The notes: generated from the letters alone by a model not told the origin. A stretch of 64,000 bases of DNA from an uncultured Steroidobacter sp. (GCF_937958065.1 NZ_CALFXI010000005.1:13495-77494), one strand, 5' to 3'. Positions 25,426 to 35,104 are shown, counted from the stretch's first letter. Program-made: numbers and translations.

Positions 25426-26601
25426 ATGAACGTCATTCGTCAGTCGTTGATGAGATCTCTGGTTGCCATCGCTGTCAGCGCGGCCTTGCTGACCGGTTGC
25501 GGTAAAGGTCAGGAGCAGCAGCACGCGCCGCCGCCCCCCGAAGTCACGGTGCAGACCGTGGAAAACAGCCCCGTGCCGCTGGATCTCACTTACACCGCGC
25601 GCACCGTGGGTTCGCGTGAAGTGGAAGTGCGGGCCCGCGTGGGCGGCATTCTGCTCAAGCGCCGTTATGAAGAAGGCGGCTCGGTGAAGCAGGGCCAGCC
25701 GATGTTTCTGATCGATCCGGAGCCGGTGCGCGCACGCCTGGCGTCCGCGCGCGCCGATGTGGCCGTCGCAAAGGCCCGTCTGGAAGAAGCTCGCCGTCAG
25801 CACGACCGCGTGCTGCCGTTGTTCGAAAAGAACGCGGTCAGCCAGAGCCGGCGTGACGAAGTGGTGTCGGCGTTCGAAGTGGCGCAGGCCACTCTCGCGG
25901 CGGCCCAGTCGGCGCAGCGCATGGCCGAGCTCGATCTGGAATATACGGATGTGCGCGCGCCGATCTCCGGCTTGACCAGCCGCGAGGTGATGTCCGAGGG
26001 CAGCCTCGTATCCACCGACCAAAGCTCCAGCCTGCTGACCAAGATCGTGCAGGTCGATCCTTTGTACGTCGAGTTCTCGGTGCCCGAAGCCGAGGCGTCG
26101 ATCATTCGCGGCTCGCTCGCGCCGGCCAATCGCACCGCGCCGCCGACCGTGCGGCTGCTGCTGGAAAACGGTCAGGAGTATCCGGACAGCGCCAAAGTCA
26201 CGTTCGTCGACAACGCCGTCGATCGCAATTCCGGGACCGTGCGTGTGCGCGCCGTGTTGAAGAACCCGGAGGCGCAGCTCATCCCCGGTCAGTTCATTCG
26301 CGCGCGGGTCGAAGGCGTGAAGTTGAGCAATGTCGTGGCGGTGCCGCGCAAGGCAGTGATGTCGAGCGCGCAGGGCCAGTTCATCTGGCTGGTGAATGGC
26401 GAGCAGAAGGTGGAGTTCCGGCCGGTGCAGGTCGGGCGCTCGTTCGGCAACAACATCATCGTCACGCAGGGCCTGGCGCCCGGCGACCGTTACATCGTCG
26501 AAGGCGTGCTCAAGGTGCAGCCGGGCATCCAGGTGAGTGCCGTCGCGCCGGGCGCTTCCAGCCCGCAGGGTGAGCAGCCGATGCCGAAGGAGACCGCATG
26601 A
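25426..26601 (+). CDS. RND efflux periplasmic adaptor lipoprotein (AcrA/MexA type)
   Basis: A 391-residue membrane-fusion lipoprotein with lipobox LLTGC (Cys25). Domains follow the AcrA order: lipoyl half (EVRARVGGILLKRRYEEGGSV), alpha-hairpin (about 100-165), second lipoyl half (YTDVRAPISGLTSREVMSEG), beta-barrel (VDPLYVEFSVPEAEASIIRG) and membrane-proximal domain. It bridges the inner-membrane pump to the outer-membrane channel. The stop overlaps the pump start by 4 bases (ATGA). A weak ribosome site precedes ATG 25426, and transcription may continue from tetR. Confidence 0.95.
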   Translation: MNVIRQSLMRSLVAIAVSAALLTGCGKGQEQQHAPPPPEVTVQTVENSPVPLDLTYTARTVGSREVEVRARVGGILLKRRYEEGGSVKQGQPMFLIDPEPVRARLASARADVAVAKARLEEARRQHDRVLPLFEKNAVSQSRRDEVVSAFEVAQATLAAAQSAQRMAELDLEYTDVRAPISGLTSREVMSEGSLVSTDQSSSLLTKIVQVDPLYVEFSVPEAEASIIRGSLAPANRTAPPTVRLLLENGQEYPDSAKVTFVDNAVDRNSGTVRVRAVLKNPEAQLIPGQFIRARVEGVKLSNVVAVPRKAVMSSAQGQFIWLVNGEQKVEFRPVQVGRSFGNNIIVTQGLAPGDRYIVEGVLKVQPGIQVSAVAPGASSPQGEQPMPKETA

Positions 26602-29600
26602 TTTCCAAGTTCTTCATCACGCGGCCGATCTTCGCTTGCGTCATTTCGGCGTTCATCGTGATCGCCGGTCTGGGCGGCATGATCTCGCTGCCCATCTCCG
26701 CGTATCCGGACATCATTCCGCCGTCGGTGACGGTGGCCGCGACCTATCCGGGCGCGACTGCCGAGACCATTGCCGACACGGTCGCGGCGCCGCTGGAAAA
26801 GGAAATCAACGGCGTCGAAGGCATGCTGTACATGAGCTCGGTGAATTCGGGCAACGGCACGCTGATGATCACGGTGACGTTCAACATCGGCACCGATCCC
26901 GACATGAACGCGGTCAACGTCAACAACCGCATCCAGGCCGCGGTGCCGCGCTTGCCCGAGGAAGTGCGCCGCCAGGGCGTGGTGGTGCGCAAGGCGTCGA
27001 CCACCTTCCTGCAGATTGTGTCGGTGCACTCGCCGGACAACAGCGTCGACATGCTGACGCTCAGCAGCTACGTCACGCTGAACGTCGTCGATGAGTTGCG
27101 CCGTATTCCCGGCATCGGCGACGTGATGATGTGGGGTCAGGATTATTCGATCCGCATCTGGATGCAGCCGGACAAGCTCGCGCAGCTCGGCCTCACGCCA
27201 TCGGACGTGGCGGCGGCCGTGCGTCAACAGAACTCGCAGTACGCGGCGGGTCAGGTCGGCGTCGAGCCGGTGAGCGAACAGGTCGACTTCACCTATGCGG
27301 TCACTGCGCAGGGACGTCTGCAGGAGCCGGAAGAGTTCGAGCAGATCGTGGTGCACACCACCGATGCCGGCGGCATCGTGCGTCTGAAGGATGTGGCTCG
27401 CGTCGAGCTCGGTGCGCAGATGTACAACAACCAGGCCACCATCAATGGCAAGCGTGCCGTGATGATGGCGCTGGTGCTGCAGCCGGGCGCGAATGCGCTG
27501 GCCACGGGCAACGCCGTGCAGGAGCGCTTGCAGGAGTTGTCGCAGGACTTCCCCAAGGGCATGACCTACTCCATTCCCTACGACACCATCCAATACGTGA
27601 AGGTGTCGATCAAGGAAGTGGTCAAGACGCTGCTGGAAGCCATGGTGCTGGTGTTCTTCGTCGTGCTGCTGTTCCTGCAGAACTGGCGTGCCACCGTGAT
27701 TCCCATGCTGGCCGTGCCGGTGTCGCTGATCGGCACGTTCGCGGCCATGCATCTGTTCGGCTTCTCGATAAACATGCTGACGTTGTTCGGCATGGTGCTG
27801 GCGATCGGCATCGTGGTCGACGACGCCATCGTCGTGCTCGAGAACGTCGAGCGCATCATGACCACCGAGAATCTGCCGGCGCCGCAGGCGACCGAAAAGG
27901 CGATGGAAGAGGTGACGCGTCCCGTCATCGCCATCGTGCTGGTGCTGACCGCGGTGTTCCTGCCGGTGGCATTCCTGGGCGGTCTGGTCGGCGAGATGTA
28001 CCGACAGTTCGCGGTCACCATCGCGGTGTCGGTGGTTATCTCCGGCTTCGTCGCGCTGACTTTGACGCCGGCGCTGTGCGCGCTGCTGTTGAAGCACGAC
28101 CACATGGTGAAGAACCGTTTCCTGGAAGGCTTCAACCGCTGGTTCGAGCGCGTGACGCATCGTTACGAGACGGGCGTGCGCTTCGTCATGAAACGTGCGG
28201 CGATGGCCGCGGGCATCTTCGTGGTGATGCTGGTCGCGGTGGTCGGGCTGTTCCGTGCGCTGCCGACGTCGCTGGCGCCGTCCGAAGACCAAGGTTACGT
28301 GTTCGTGATCGGCTTCCTGCAGGACGCCGCCTCGTTGGATCGCACCGTGAAGTCGATCGAGACCGTGGCCGCCGGCGTGCGCAACCATCCCGCTGTTGCG
28401 AATGCCGTGGCGGTGGCTGGCATGGATCCGCTCACGCAGGCGATGAAGACCAACAGCGGCATCATCTGGTTGCCGATGAAGCCGTGGGATGAACGCAAGA
28501 GCGCGGATCTGTCTCCGGCGGCACTGGTAGGTGCCGTGTTCGGGGCCGGTGCGCAGGTCAAGGACGGCTTCTTCTTCGCCGTCGAGCCGCCGCCGATCGA
28601 AGGCTTGTCGATGACCGGCGGCTTCGAGGCCTACATCCAGTCGCGTGGCAGCGGCTCGATCAAGGATCTCGAAGCAGTGACGCAGAAACTCGTCGCCGCC
28701 GCCAACCAGCGTCCCGAGCTGGCCGGCACCCAGACCACGTTCAGTGCCAGCGTGCCGCAGATGCGCATCGATCTGGATCGCGAAAAGGCGATGACGCTCG
28801 GCGTGGAAGTGGGGCAGGTGTTCGAAACGTTACAAAGCACGTTCGGTGCGCTGTACGTGAACGACTTCAACCGCAACGGCCGCGTGTATCAGGTGCAGTT
28901 GCAGTCGGAGCCGCGCTTCCGTGCTTATCCGGAAGACATTCGTAACGTGTACGTGCGCAACAAGCGGGGCGATCTGGTGCCGCTCACGGCGCTGGCCAGC
29001 ATCCGTGAAGTGACCGGCGCGGAAATCGTCGAGCGCTTCAATGCGTTCACGTCCGCGAAGGTCATGGGCGGGGCGGCGCCGGGCTACAGCTCGGGCGATG
29101 CGTTGAAGGCCATCGAGGAAGTCGCCGCGCAGACGTTGCCGGCGGGCTATGCACTGGCGTTCACCGGCACGGCCTATCAGGAAAAGGTCAGCGGCGGCGC
29201 TTCGCAGGGCGTGTATCTGCTCGGCGTGCTGATGGTGTTCCTGATTCTCGCCGCGCAGTTCGAGCGCTGGACGTTGCCGGTGGCGGTGATCCTGGCCGTG
29301 CCGTTCGCGGCGTTCGGTGCGTTCCTCGCCGTGTTTGCTCGCGGGCTGGCGAACGACATCTATTTCCAGATCGGCATGCTCACGCTGATCGGCCTGGCGG
29401 CGAAGAACGCCATTCTGATCGTCGAGTTCGCGCTGATGAAATATCACGAAGGCATGGGCCTGATGGAGGCGGCGATCGAAGGCGCGAAGCTGCGGTTCCG
29501 TCCCATCATCATGACCTCGCTGGCGCTGATCTTCGGCGTGCTGCCGTTGGCCATCAGCACCGGCGCGGGCGCCAACAGCCGTCACTCGCTCGGTACGAGC

Positions 29601-29771
29601 GTGATCGGTGGCATGCTGGCGGCGACGTTCATCGCGACGTTGTTCGTGCCGTTGTTCTTCAAGTGGATTGCCGGCGCCAAGGGCGGCGAGGCTTACGAAG
29701 ACGAGCATGGCAAGGGCAAGCCTCACGGGGGCGTGGAGCCGAAGCCGGCCGCGCCGCACGAGTCGAATTGA
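26598..29771 (+). CDS. RND efflux pump inner-membrane transporter (AcrB/MexB type)
   Basis: A 1057-residue proton-driven multidrug pump of the HAE1 family; the usual length is about 1040. Twelve membrane helices and two large periplasmic loops are readable. The proton-relay residues are present: the Asp pair in TM4 (LAIGIVVDDAIVVLENVERI, near residue 405) and the Lys in TM10 (IGLAAKNAILIVEFALM). The N-terminus (FITRPIFACVISAFIVIAGL) and the SISAYPDIIPPSV-like segment match AcrB. The C-terminal tail is Gly/Lys/His-rich. GAAGGAGA precedes the start. It takes drugs or other amphiphiles from the periplasm and inner-membrane outer leaflet. Confidence 0.97.
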   Translation: MISKFFITRPIFACVISAFIVIAGLGGMISLPISAYPDIIPPSVTVAATYPGATAETIADTVAAPLEKEINGVEGMLYMSSVNSGNGTLMITVTFNIGTDPDMNAVNVNNRIQAAVPRLPEEVRRQGVVVRKASTTFLQIVSVHSPDNSVDMLTLSSYVTLNVVDELRRIPGIGDVMMWGQDYSIRIWMQPDKLAQLGLTPSDVAAAVRQQNSQYAAGQVGVEPVSEQVDFTYAVTAQGRLQEPEEFEQIVVHTTDAGGIVRLKDVARVELGAQMYNNQATINGKRAVMMALVLQPGANALATGNAVQERLQELSQDFPKGMTYSIPYDTIQYVKVSIKEVVKTLLEAMVLVFFVVLLFLQNWRATVIPMLAVPVSLIGTFAAMHLFGFSINMLTLFGMVLAIGIVVDDAIVVLENVERIMTTENLPAPQATEKAMEEVTRPVIAIVLVLTAVFLPVAFLGGLVGEMYRQFAVTIAVSVVISGFVALTLTPALCALLLKHDHMVKNRFLEGFNRWFERVTHRYETGVRFVMKRAAMAAGIFVVMLVAVVGLFRALPTSLAPSEDQGYVFVIGFLQDAASLDRTVKSIETVAAGVRNHPAVANAVAVAGMDPLTQAMKTNSGIIWLPMKPWDERKSADLSPAALVGAVFGAGAQVKDGFFFAVEPPPIEGLSMTGGFEAYIQSRGSGSIKDLEAVTQKLVAAANQRPELAGTQTTFSASVPQMRIDLDREKAMTLGVEVGQVFETLQSTFGALYVNDFNRNGRVYQVQLQSEPRFRAYPEDIRNVYVRNKRGDLVPLTALASIREVTGAEIVERFNAFTSAKVMGGAAPGYSSGDALKAIEEVAAQTLPAGYALAFTGTAYQEKVSGGASQGVYLLGVLMVFLILAAQFERWTLPVAVILAVPFAAFGAFLAVFARGLANDIYFQIGMLTLIGLAAKNAILIVEFALMKYHEGMGLMEAAIEGAKLRFRPIIMTSLALIFGVLPLAISTGAGANSRHSLGTSVIGGMLAATFIATLFVPLFFKWIAGAKGGEAYEDEHGKGKPHGGVEPKPAAPHESN

Positions 29772-29781
29772 GAGTGACGCA

Positions 29782-31245
29782 ATGAGCAGGCAAGTAACAA
29801 GAACCGCGGCTCGAATGACACTGACGGTGGCGATTGCCGCCGTCCTCGGCGGCTGTTTCGTGTCGAAAGTGGATCCGCAGAAGCCGGAGCTGCCGCTGCC
29901 GGATGCATTGCCCGCACAGGCGATGCAGACGTCGCCGCTGCCGAATCCTTGGTGGACGATGTTCAACGATGCGCGGCTCAACGAGCTGATCGTGGAGGCC
30001 TTGCAGCACAACCCGGATGCACAGGTCGCGGCCGCGCGCGTCATGGAAGCGCGTTCGTTGCTGCGTATCACCAATGCGGACCGGCTGCCCACGCTGAACC
30101 TGGAAGGCGATGTCACTCGCACCCAGCAGAGCATGGCCACTCTGTCGAACCAGGGACTGGGCGAGATTCCCGGTTTCCGGACCCAACAAACCGTGTACAC
30201 CGTGCAAGGTACGGTCGCGTACGAGTTGGACCTGTGGGGCAAATATCAGCGCGCGTCGGAGTCGGCGCGTGCGCAGCTGTTGAATTCGGAGTATGGCCGC
30301 GAAGCGACCAAGCTCAGTCTCACCGGCGAAGTCGCTCGCACTTATTACTCGTTGATCGCCGCCGCCGAGCAGCTGGCTCGCGGGCGTGACACGTTGAAGT
30401 CTCGCGAGGAAGCGGCCGACCTGGAGAAGCTGCGTTACGAGTCGGGCGAGAGCGATGAGTTCACGTACAAGCGGGCGGAGGCCGATGCTGCCGCGACTCG
30501 CGTCTCGACGCGTCAGCTCGAGCTGCAGGTCGTGCAGCTGACGAACGCGCTCGGGGTGCTGTTGGGCCGCTCGCCGAAAGCGCTGGTCGACGAAGCGATC
30601 AGCGTGCAGGGAATCAGTTTGCCGGGCCCGGTGCAGTTGCCGGCGGCACTGCCTTCGTCGGTGCTGTCGCAGCGTCCTGACATTGGCGCGGCCGAGGCGG
30701 CGCTGAATGCGTCAGCCGCGGACATTGGCGTTGCGCGAGCTCAGTTGTTCCCCAGCATCAGCATCACGGGTGCGCTTGGCTCGGCCAGTCCTGAGCTGGA
30801 CGATCTGTTCACCAGCCCGGCGAAGATCTGGTCGGCGACGGGCGGCATTCTGCAGCCCATCTTTCAGGGCGGCCGGCTGCGTGCGAATGTGTCTCGTGCC
30901 GAGGCGGTGAGAGAGCAGCGGAAGTCCGAATATGCGCGCACCGTGCAGCAGGCGTTCCGTGAAGTGCTGGATTCTTTACAAGGCCAGGCGCTCATTGCCG
31001 GTGTCCGCGAAGCCAACGATCAGCAGGTCGCGGCGTTGACTCGCGCGACCGAGCTGGCCGAGCTGCGTTACGCGCAGGGCGATATCGCGTATCTGGAGCT
31101 GCTCGACGTGCGTCGGGGCCTGTATCAGGCGCAGATCGATCTGGTCGCAGCTCAGCGCGACGCGTTGCTCAATACGGTCGACCTGGCCCTCGCCGTCGGC
31201 GGTGGCTTGGGCGACCAGGCGGAGCCGTTGACCGCACAACGCTAG
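29782..31245 (+). CDS. Outer-membrane efflux channel lipoprotein (NodT/OprM type)
   Basis: A 487-residue TolC-like outer-membrane factor of the NodT lipoprotein group. ATG 29782 is chosen since it lies 10 bases after the pump stop and opens a good lipoprotein signal with lipobox LGGC (Cys25). The mature protein shows two repeats of long helices and strands, for example RLNELIVEALQHNPDAQVAA and its counterpart SQRPDIGAAEAALNASAADI. It completes the tripartite pump: adaptor, RND transporter and channel. A strong terminator follows 88 bases downstream. Confidence 0.95.
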   Translation: MSRQVTRTAARMTLTVAIAAVLGGCFVSKVDPQKPELPLPDALPAQAMQTSPLPNPWWTMFNDARLNELIVEALQHNPDAQVAAARVMEARSLLRITNADRLPTLNLEGDVTRTQQSMATLSNQGLGEIPGFRTQQTVYTVQGTVAYELDLWGKYQRASESARAQLLNSEYGREATKLSLTGEVARTYYSLIAAAEQLARGRDTLKSREEAADLEKLRYESGESDEFTYKRAEADAAATRVSTRQLELQVVQLTNALGVLLGRSPKALVDEAISVQGISLPGPVQLPAALPSSVLSQRPDIGAAEAALNASAADIGVARAQLFPSISITGALGSASPELDDLFTSPAKIWSATGGILQPIFQGGRLRANVSRAEAVREQRKSEYARTVQQAFREVLDSLQGQALIAGVREANDQQVAALTRATELAELRYAQGDIAYLELLDVRRGLYQAQIDLVAAQRDALLNTVDLALAVGGGLGDQAEPLTAQR

Positions 31246-31944
31246 GGCTGACAGTGCCTCCGGTGCACCTCGACGGCTGCGGCGGAGGCTTTACCTGGAT
31301 CGAAGCACAGCAGGCTTCAGCACCGTGATCCTACAGGAGGTCTCCTCATTGGAGACCTCCTGCGTTTTCGTCAGCCGTGACCACGGCGAATGTTTGAGCC
31401 ACTCTTCCAGCGCTTTCGCCGGCAACGGCCGTCCACAGGCGGGCGCGCGACGTAACTCAGCGCAGATCACCGCGCGATCAGCTGCACGATCGCCAGCGAA
31501 CGACGAACACGAATATGCGAGTGCGCAGCCGGCGGGTCATGAAAGTGGCGCGGGCGTGAACCGCGGCCGAAATTGTAGATGCCACCAGCCTACGCATTGG
31601 CATTTCGGCAAATGTTAACCCTCTCGCAGCCGGTGCTCGCACGTCGCCTCGGGCACCGGCTTGTGACCTATCTCGCGGACGAGCACTTCTTCCAGAGCTG
31701 CGACGGCCGTCGCACTCCGTCGTGGAAAAACATTCCCTGCAATGGCGCTTTGGTTGCAAAAAGTACAAGAGAAACATTCTGAAATCCGCGGCAGACGAAG
31801 CATTCGCGCGTGCTGCGAGGACGGCACGCGAGCTGCATAGATAGCCCAGGCTTTTTTCTGACGGGGCCGCGGACCTTTCCTAACGTCAGAGCGTTGTTTG
31901 CTTCGCGCACAAGTAATAGCGCGAACATGCGAGGGGAACATCGA
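31246..31944. other. Intergenic region between pump operon and serine-hydrolase gene
   Basis: This 699-base stretch contains the pump terminator near its left end and no supported gene. Several short frames on both strands lack ribosome sites and family resemblance. The right end contains an AT-richer segment (about 31840-31930) where the promoter of the next gene should lie. Confidence 0.55.
31334..31367 (+). terminator. Rho-independent terminator of the RND operon
   Basis: CAGGAGGTCTCC, loop TCATT, GGAGACCTCCTG forms a perfect 12-bp stem (31334-31362) followed by CGTTTT. It starts 88 bases after the channel stop. Confidence 0.85.
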
Positions 31945-33504
31945 ATGCGCGTCATGCCGCGAGAGCAATTGCACTCTCGTTCCGAATTGATTCGGCGCTG
32001 TCGTCAGCTGGCGATCGGCGTTTCATTGGCTTTATCCATCGCCGCGTGCGGTGGCGGCGGAGGCGGCGGTGGCGGCACCTCGGCTCCGGTCCAGCAGCCG
32101 CCGCCGGCCCAGAATCCGCAGAATGCGGCGCCGACGGTGCAGGCCGGTGAGGATCAAACGATCGAATGGCCAACCGCGAGCCTGCAGTTGAGCGGCTCGG
32201 CGCAGGACGATTCGTCGACATCGACACTTACGTATACATGGTCCGCGACCAGCGGCCCGAGCGGTGTGACATTCGGCACGGCGAATGCCGCGGCGACCAG
32301 CGTGACGTTCCCTTCCGCAGGCAGCTATGTGCTCACCTTGTCCGTGAGCGATGGCAGCTTGACCGGTACCGATACGGTGAACGTGACGGTGAATCCCGCG
32401 ACCTATCCCGCCTCCGATTTGTCGAATGACACGACCGATCACGGCTGGACGCGAGTCGCCGCGGCCGACGTTGGAATGAATCAGGCGTTGCTCGATCAAG
32501 CGGCGAACTACGCGCAGACCGGCGGCGACGTTCGGCCCGACAGCGCCGGCATGATCGTGCGCAAAGGCAGGCTGGTTCACTCCTGGGGCGACATCGACCG
32601 GCGCTTCGACCTGAAGTCGACGACCAAGTCGATCGGTGGCATGGCGCTGGGTCTGGCGCTCGACAGAAACAGCCTGCTGCTCACCGACCTGGCGCAGCAG
32701 AAGCTGCCGGGCTTCGGTGAGAATCCGCCCGAGAATGTTTCCACCGGCTGGCTGCCGAGCATCACCATTCAACAACTGGCGACGCACAGCGCGGGCTTCC
32801 TCAAGCCGCAGAGCTACCCGGCGCTGAATTATCCGCCAGGGACGACCTTTCACTATTCCGATGGCGGCTTGAACTGGCTGGCCGACGTGCTGACCGCGGT
32901 CTTCAATCAGGACCTGGCGACGGTGCTCGACACCAACGTGTGGTCCGCGCTCGGTGTGAACAGCAGCGTGGGCGGTGAGGGCAACGACGGCCCGGCGCTT
33001 TCCGACGTGCACTGGCGTGACAACCGCTCCGGGCGCACGAACCCGCAGAACCGTGAGCTCGCGTCGGGCATTTTCGCCAACCCGAACGCCATGGCGCGAG
33101 TCGGTCTGCTGTTCCTGCGCAAGGGCGTGTGGGCCAACGATGTGCGCATCCTCTCCGAGGACTTCGTGACGAAAGTGAGCACGCCGGTGGCCACGAATGC
33201 AGGGCTGGCCAATCCGCAGGCGGCCGATTTCCCGAACGCGCCGGCCCACTATGGAATGCTGTGGTGGACCAATGCCGATGGGCAGTTGCCGAACGTGCCG
33301 CGCGACGCCTTCTGGGCCTGGGGCCTGGGCGACAGCTTAATCGTGGTCATTCCGAGTCTGGACATCGTTGCGGTCCGCGCCGGCGGGATCGTCGAAATCG
33401 ATTCGGATACCAACGCGCGCACCTGGAATGACGCCGATTGGAACGGCGATTATTCCATCCTGGCGCCGTTCCTCGATCCGATCGTTCAGTCAGTGAGTCA
33501 GTAA
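31945..33504 (+). CDS. Serine-hydrolase (beta-lactamase fold) lipoprotein with Ig-like domain
   Basis: A 519-residue lipoprotein. ATG 31945 is used because GAGGGG lies 8 bases before it. The lipobox IAAC (Cys35) is followed by nine glycines and a Pro/Gln-rich linker. An Ig/PKD-like domain fills about 65-155 (VQAGEDQTIEWPTASLQLSG to GTDTVNVTVNP). The rest is a class C beta-lactamase/DD-peptidase fold with SxxK at Ser225-Lys228 (KSTTKS); the YxN motif appears as Tyr304-Ser-Asp306. The C-terminal WGLGDSLIVVIPSLDIVAV fits this group. It is probably a surface or periplasmic esterase or peptidase; the substrate is unknown. Confidence 0.88.
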   Translation: MRVMPREQLHSRSELIRRCRQLAIGVSLALSIAACGGGGGGGGGTSAPVQQPPPAQNPQNAAPTVQAGEDQTIEWPTASLQLSGSAQDDSSTSTLTYTWSATSGPSGVTFGTANAAATSVTFPSAGSYVLTLSVSDGSLTGTDTVNVTVNPATYPASDLSNDTTDHGWTRVAAADVGMNQALLDQAANYAQTGGDVRPDSAGMIVRKGRLVHSWGDIDRRFDLKSTTKSIGGMALGLALDRNSLLLTDLAQQKLPGFGENPPENVSTGWLPSITIQQLATHSAGFLKPQSYPALNYPPGTTFHYSDGGLNWLADVLTAVFNQDLATVLDTNVWSALGVNSSVGGEGNDGPALSDVHWRDNRSGRTNPQNRELASGIFANPNAMARVGLLFLRKGVWANDVRILSEDFVTKVSTPVATNAGLANPQAADFPNAPAHYGMLWWTNADGQLPNVPRDAFWAWGLGDSLIVVIPSLDIVAVRAGGIVEIDSDTNARTWNDADWNGDYSILAPFLDPIVQSVSQ

Positions 33505-33526
33505 CAGTCGCGTGGGGTGAGTCGAG

Positions 33527-33561
33527 GGCGCGCGTCCGAAGCTCGTTCGGCGCGCGCCTTT
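33527..33561 (+). terminator. Probable terminator after the serine-hydrolase gene
   Basis: GGCGCGCGTCCGAA and TTCGGCGCGCGCC pair around loop GCTCG with one bulged T, followed by TTT. It starts 23 bases after the stop. The T-run is short. Confidence 0.6.
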
Positions 33562-33626
33562 GACGTCGAGAGCCGATCCAGGGTAATTCTGTCGTCTGAG
33601 CCGATCCTTCTTTGCAGGAGGCGCCG

Positions 33627-33971
33627 ATGGCAGAGCAGTCCCGGTCGGCCGCCGAGCAACTCGCCACTCCGGAGCAGTGGGCGGCGATGACGTTCGCGCC
33701 GGTGTTGATCGATCCAAACAAGTTCGGAACCGAGTGGGAGCAGGCGCGCGGATCGCTCGCGCGTGCCGCCATCGGGATCCTGCGCCTGGACGATGCCGCA
33801 TTGACCCGGCGTTTCATGGCCCAGCCCGAGCCGTTGCTGGAGGCGATGGACATGCATACTGCCTTGCAGGATGAGCTGGACTATCTCAAGACTCACCTGG
33901 CCGCGATCGAGACGGCGGCCACGCGCATGTTGTGTGTGGCTTCGCGCTGTGTCGAGCGCTCCCAATCCTGA
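33627..33971 (+). CDS. Small helical hypothetical protein
   Basis: A 114-residue cytoplasmic protein with a textbook ribosome site (AGGAGG, 5 bases before ATG 33627). The sequence is predicted mostly helical, with segments such as ATPEQWAAMTFAPVLID and LQDELDYLKTHLAAIETAAT that would form amphipathic helices. No signal peptide, membrane helix or known domain was seen. The two Cys residues near the end (MLCVASRCVE) form a CxxxxxC pair. It stands alone between a terminator and the convergent operon ending at 33992. The family was not recognised. Confidence 0.7.
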   Translation: MAEQSRSAAEQLATPEQWAAMTFAPVLIDPNKFGTEWEQARGSLARAAIGILRLDDAALTRRFMAQPEPLLEAMDMHTALQDELDYLKTHLAAIETAATRMLCVASRCVERSQS

Positions 33972-33991
33972 GCTCGTAGCGGTTGGAGCGA

Positions 33992-35071
33992 TCAGCCGGG
34001 GCGACGGCGCCGGTGCAAGGACACGGCGAGGAGCAATACGGACATCGCCAGCAAGCCGCCCAATGCCCATTGGAAATCACTGCGCATCAACAGCGTAGGT
34101 TTGGGCGGCAGCCACGCCTCGCCGGCCAATATCGATTCGATGACGCCGCGGATTTCCCGTGCCGGCGTCATCTCGCCATTGGAAAGTACGACGATCGCGC
34201 GTCGTTGCGACGGATAAAGCGTGAGCAGCGAGCAGAAGCCGCGTCGCTCGGTCGCCACGCTCGGTAGCCATTCGCTGCCGTGATGTTCGAGGTGCCAGCC
34301 CAAAGCCATCGTCCGGCCGCGTTCGTCCGTGCGCTGCTGTTTGAACATGGCATCGTAGGAAGCCGGCGCGAGCAGCGATGGATCGCGATTCACGTGCAAC
34401 GCCGCCCAGCGGGTCAGGTCGGCGACGCTGGCGCTGAGCCCGGCACTCGCCAATGCTTTTTCATTCCAGGGATAGCTGGGTTCACGGCGCACCAGCACCT
34501 TGCCCGAATGAGGCCACGCGACGTTGCCGGCGGCGGGCGGCAGCTCGAATGAGCTTTCAATCATTCCAGCCGGCGCGAGCACGCGCGTCTGCATGTATTC
34601 CGAGTACTTCCGATGCGTGTTGCGTTCGATGATTCCCGCGAGTGCATCGAAGCCCGCATCGTCGCGCGTCAGCAGCTGCGCAACAGTGGTGGAAGAATCG
34701 GCGATCGAATCGCCGAGCCCCAGTTGCCCGCGCTCCACCAGTTGCATGATGGCGGCCGCCGTCAAGGTGCGGCTGATGGATTCGACATGAAACAATGTAT
34801 GCGCGTTGACAGGCTGATCCGTTCCCACGGCGCGTACGCCGAAGCCGCGCATGTATACCGGCTGTCCGTCTTCGACGATGCCCACCGCCAGCCCGGGAAT
34901 GGAGAATTCCTGCAGGATGCGCTCGAGCGCCGCATCCAGTGCGTAAACGCGATCGGGGGTGAGTTGCGGTAAGGGATCGGCAACGGGTGCGCCTTCGTGC
35001 GCGACCGCGACGCTGGATGTCGCGACCAGCGCGATCATGGTCAGCAACTTGGCGGCCTGGCGGCTCAGCAT
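33992..35071 (-). CDS. Serine-hydrolase-fold protein with degenerate active site
   Basis: A 359-residue exported protein: signal peptide ending near residue 24 (VAVA-H), a beta-lactamase/DD-peptidase fold and a C-terminal membrane helix (ALGGLLAMSVLLLAVSL) before a basic tail. The catalytic SxxK box reads Ser98-Ile-Ser-Arg101, so the Lys is replaced by Arg. The region LLTHTSGL to YSN of relatives is missing: LLTR runs straight into DDAGFDALAGIIE, removing the Tyr box and about 45 residues in frame. The KTG/HxG position is also unrecognisable. It is therefore probably not an active hydrolase and may bind or signal. It is the last gene of a leftward trio with LacI and an esterase. Confidence 0.82.
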   Translation of the reverse strand: MLSRQAAKLLTMIALVATSSVAVAHEGAPVADPLPQLTPDRVYALDAALERILQEFSIPGLAVGIVEDGQPVYMRGFGVRAVGTDQPVNAHTLFHVESISRTLTAAAIMQLVERGQLGLGDSIADSSTTVAQLLTRDDAGFDALAGIIERNTHRKYSEYMQTRVLAPAGMIESSFELPPAAGNVAWPHSGKVLVRREPSYPWNEKALASAGLSASVADLTRWAALHVNRDPSLLAPASYDAMFKQQRTDERGRTMALGWHLEHHGSEWLPSVATERRGFCSLLTLYPSQRRAIVVLSNGEMTPAREIRGVIESILAGEAWLPPKPTLLMRSDFQWALGGLLAMSVLLLAVSLHRRRRPG

Positions 35072-35104
35072 CCGTATCGGTCCGTGATTCGCGAGGCCGG
35101 GACG

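Noticed and set aside
26490..28388. A 632-codon minus-strand open frame opposite the RND pump genes
   Set aside because: It is rich in His, Arg, Asp and Gln repeats, typical of the antisense frame of a GC-rich membrane-protein gene; the plus-strand pump has all the expected motifs.
28830..30242. A 470-codon minus-strand open frame across the pump and channel genes
   Set aside because: Shadow of two well-supported plus-strand genes, with low-complexity composition and no ribosome site.
31579..31974. Short frames on both strands before the serine-hydrolase gene
   Set aside because: No ribosome sites, no family resemblance and mutually overlapping; treated as non-coding.
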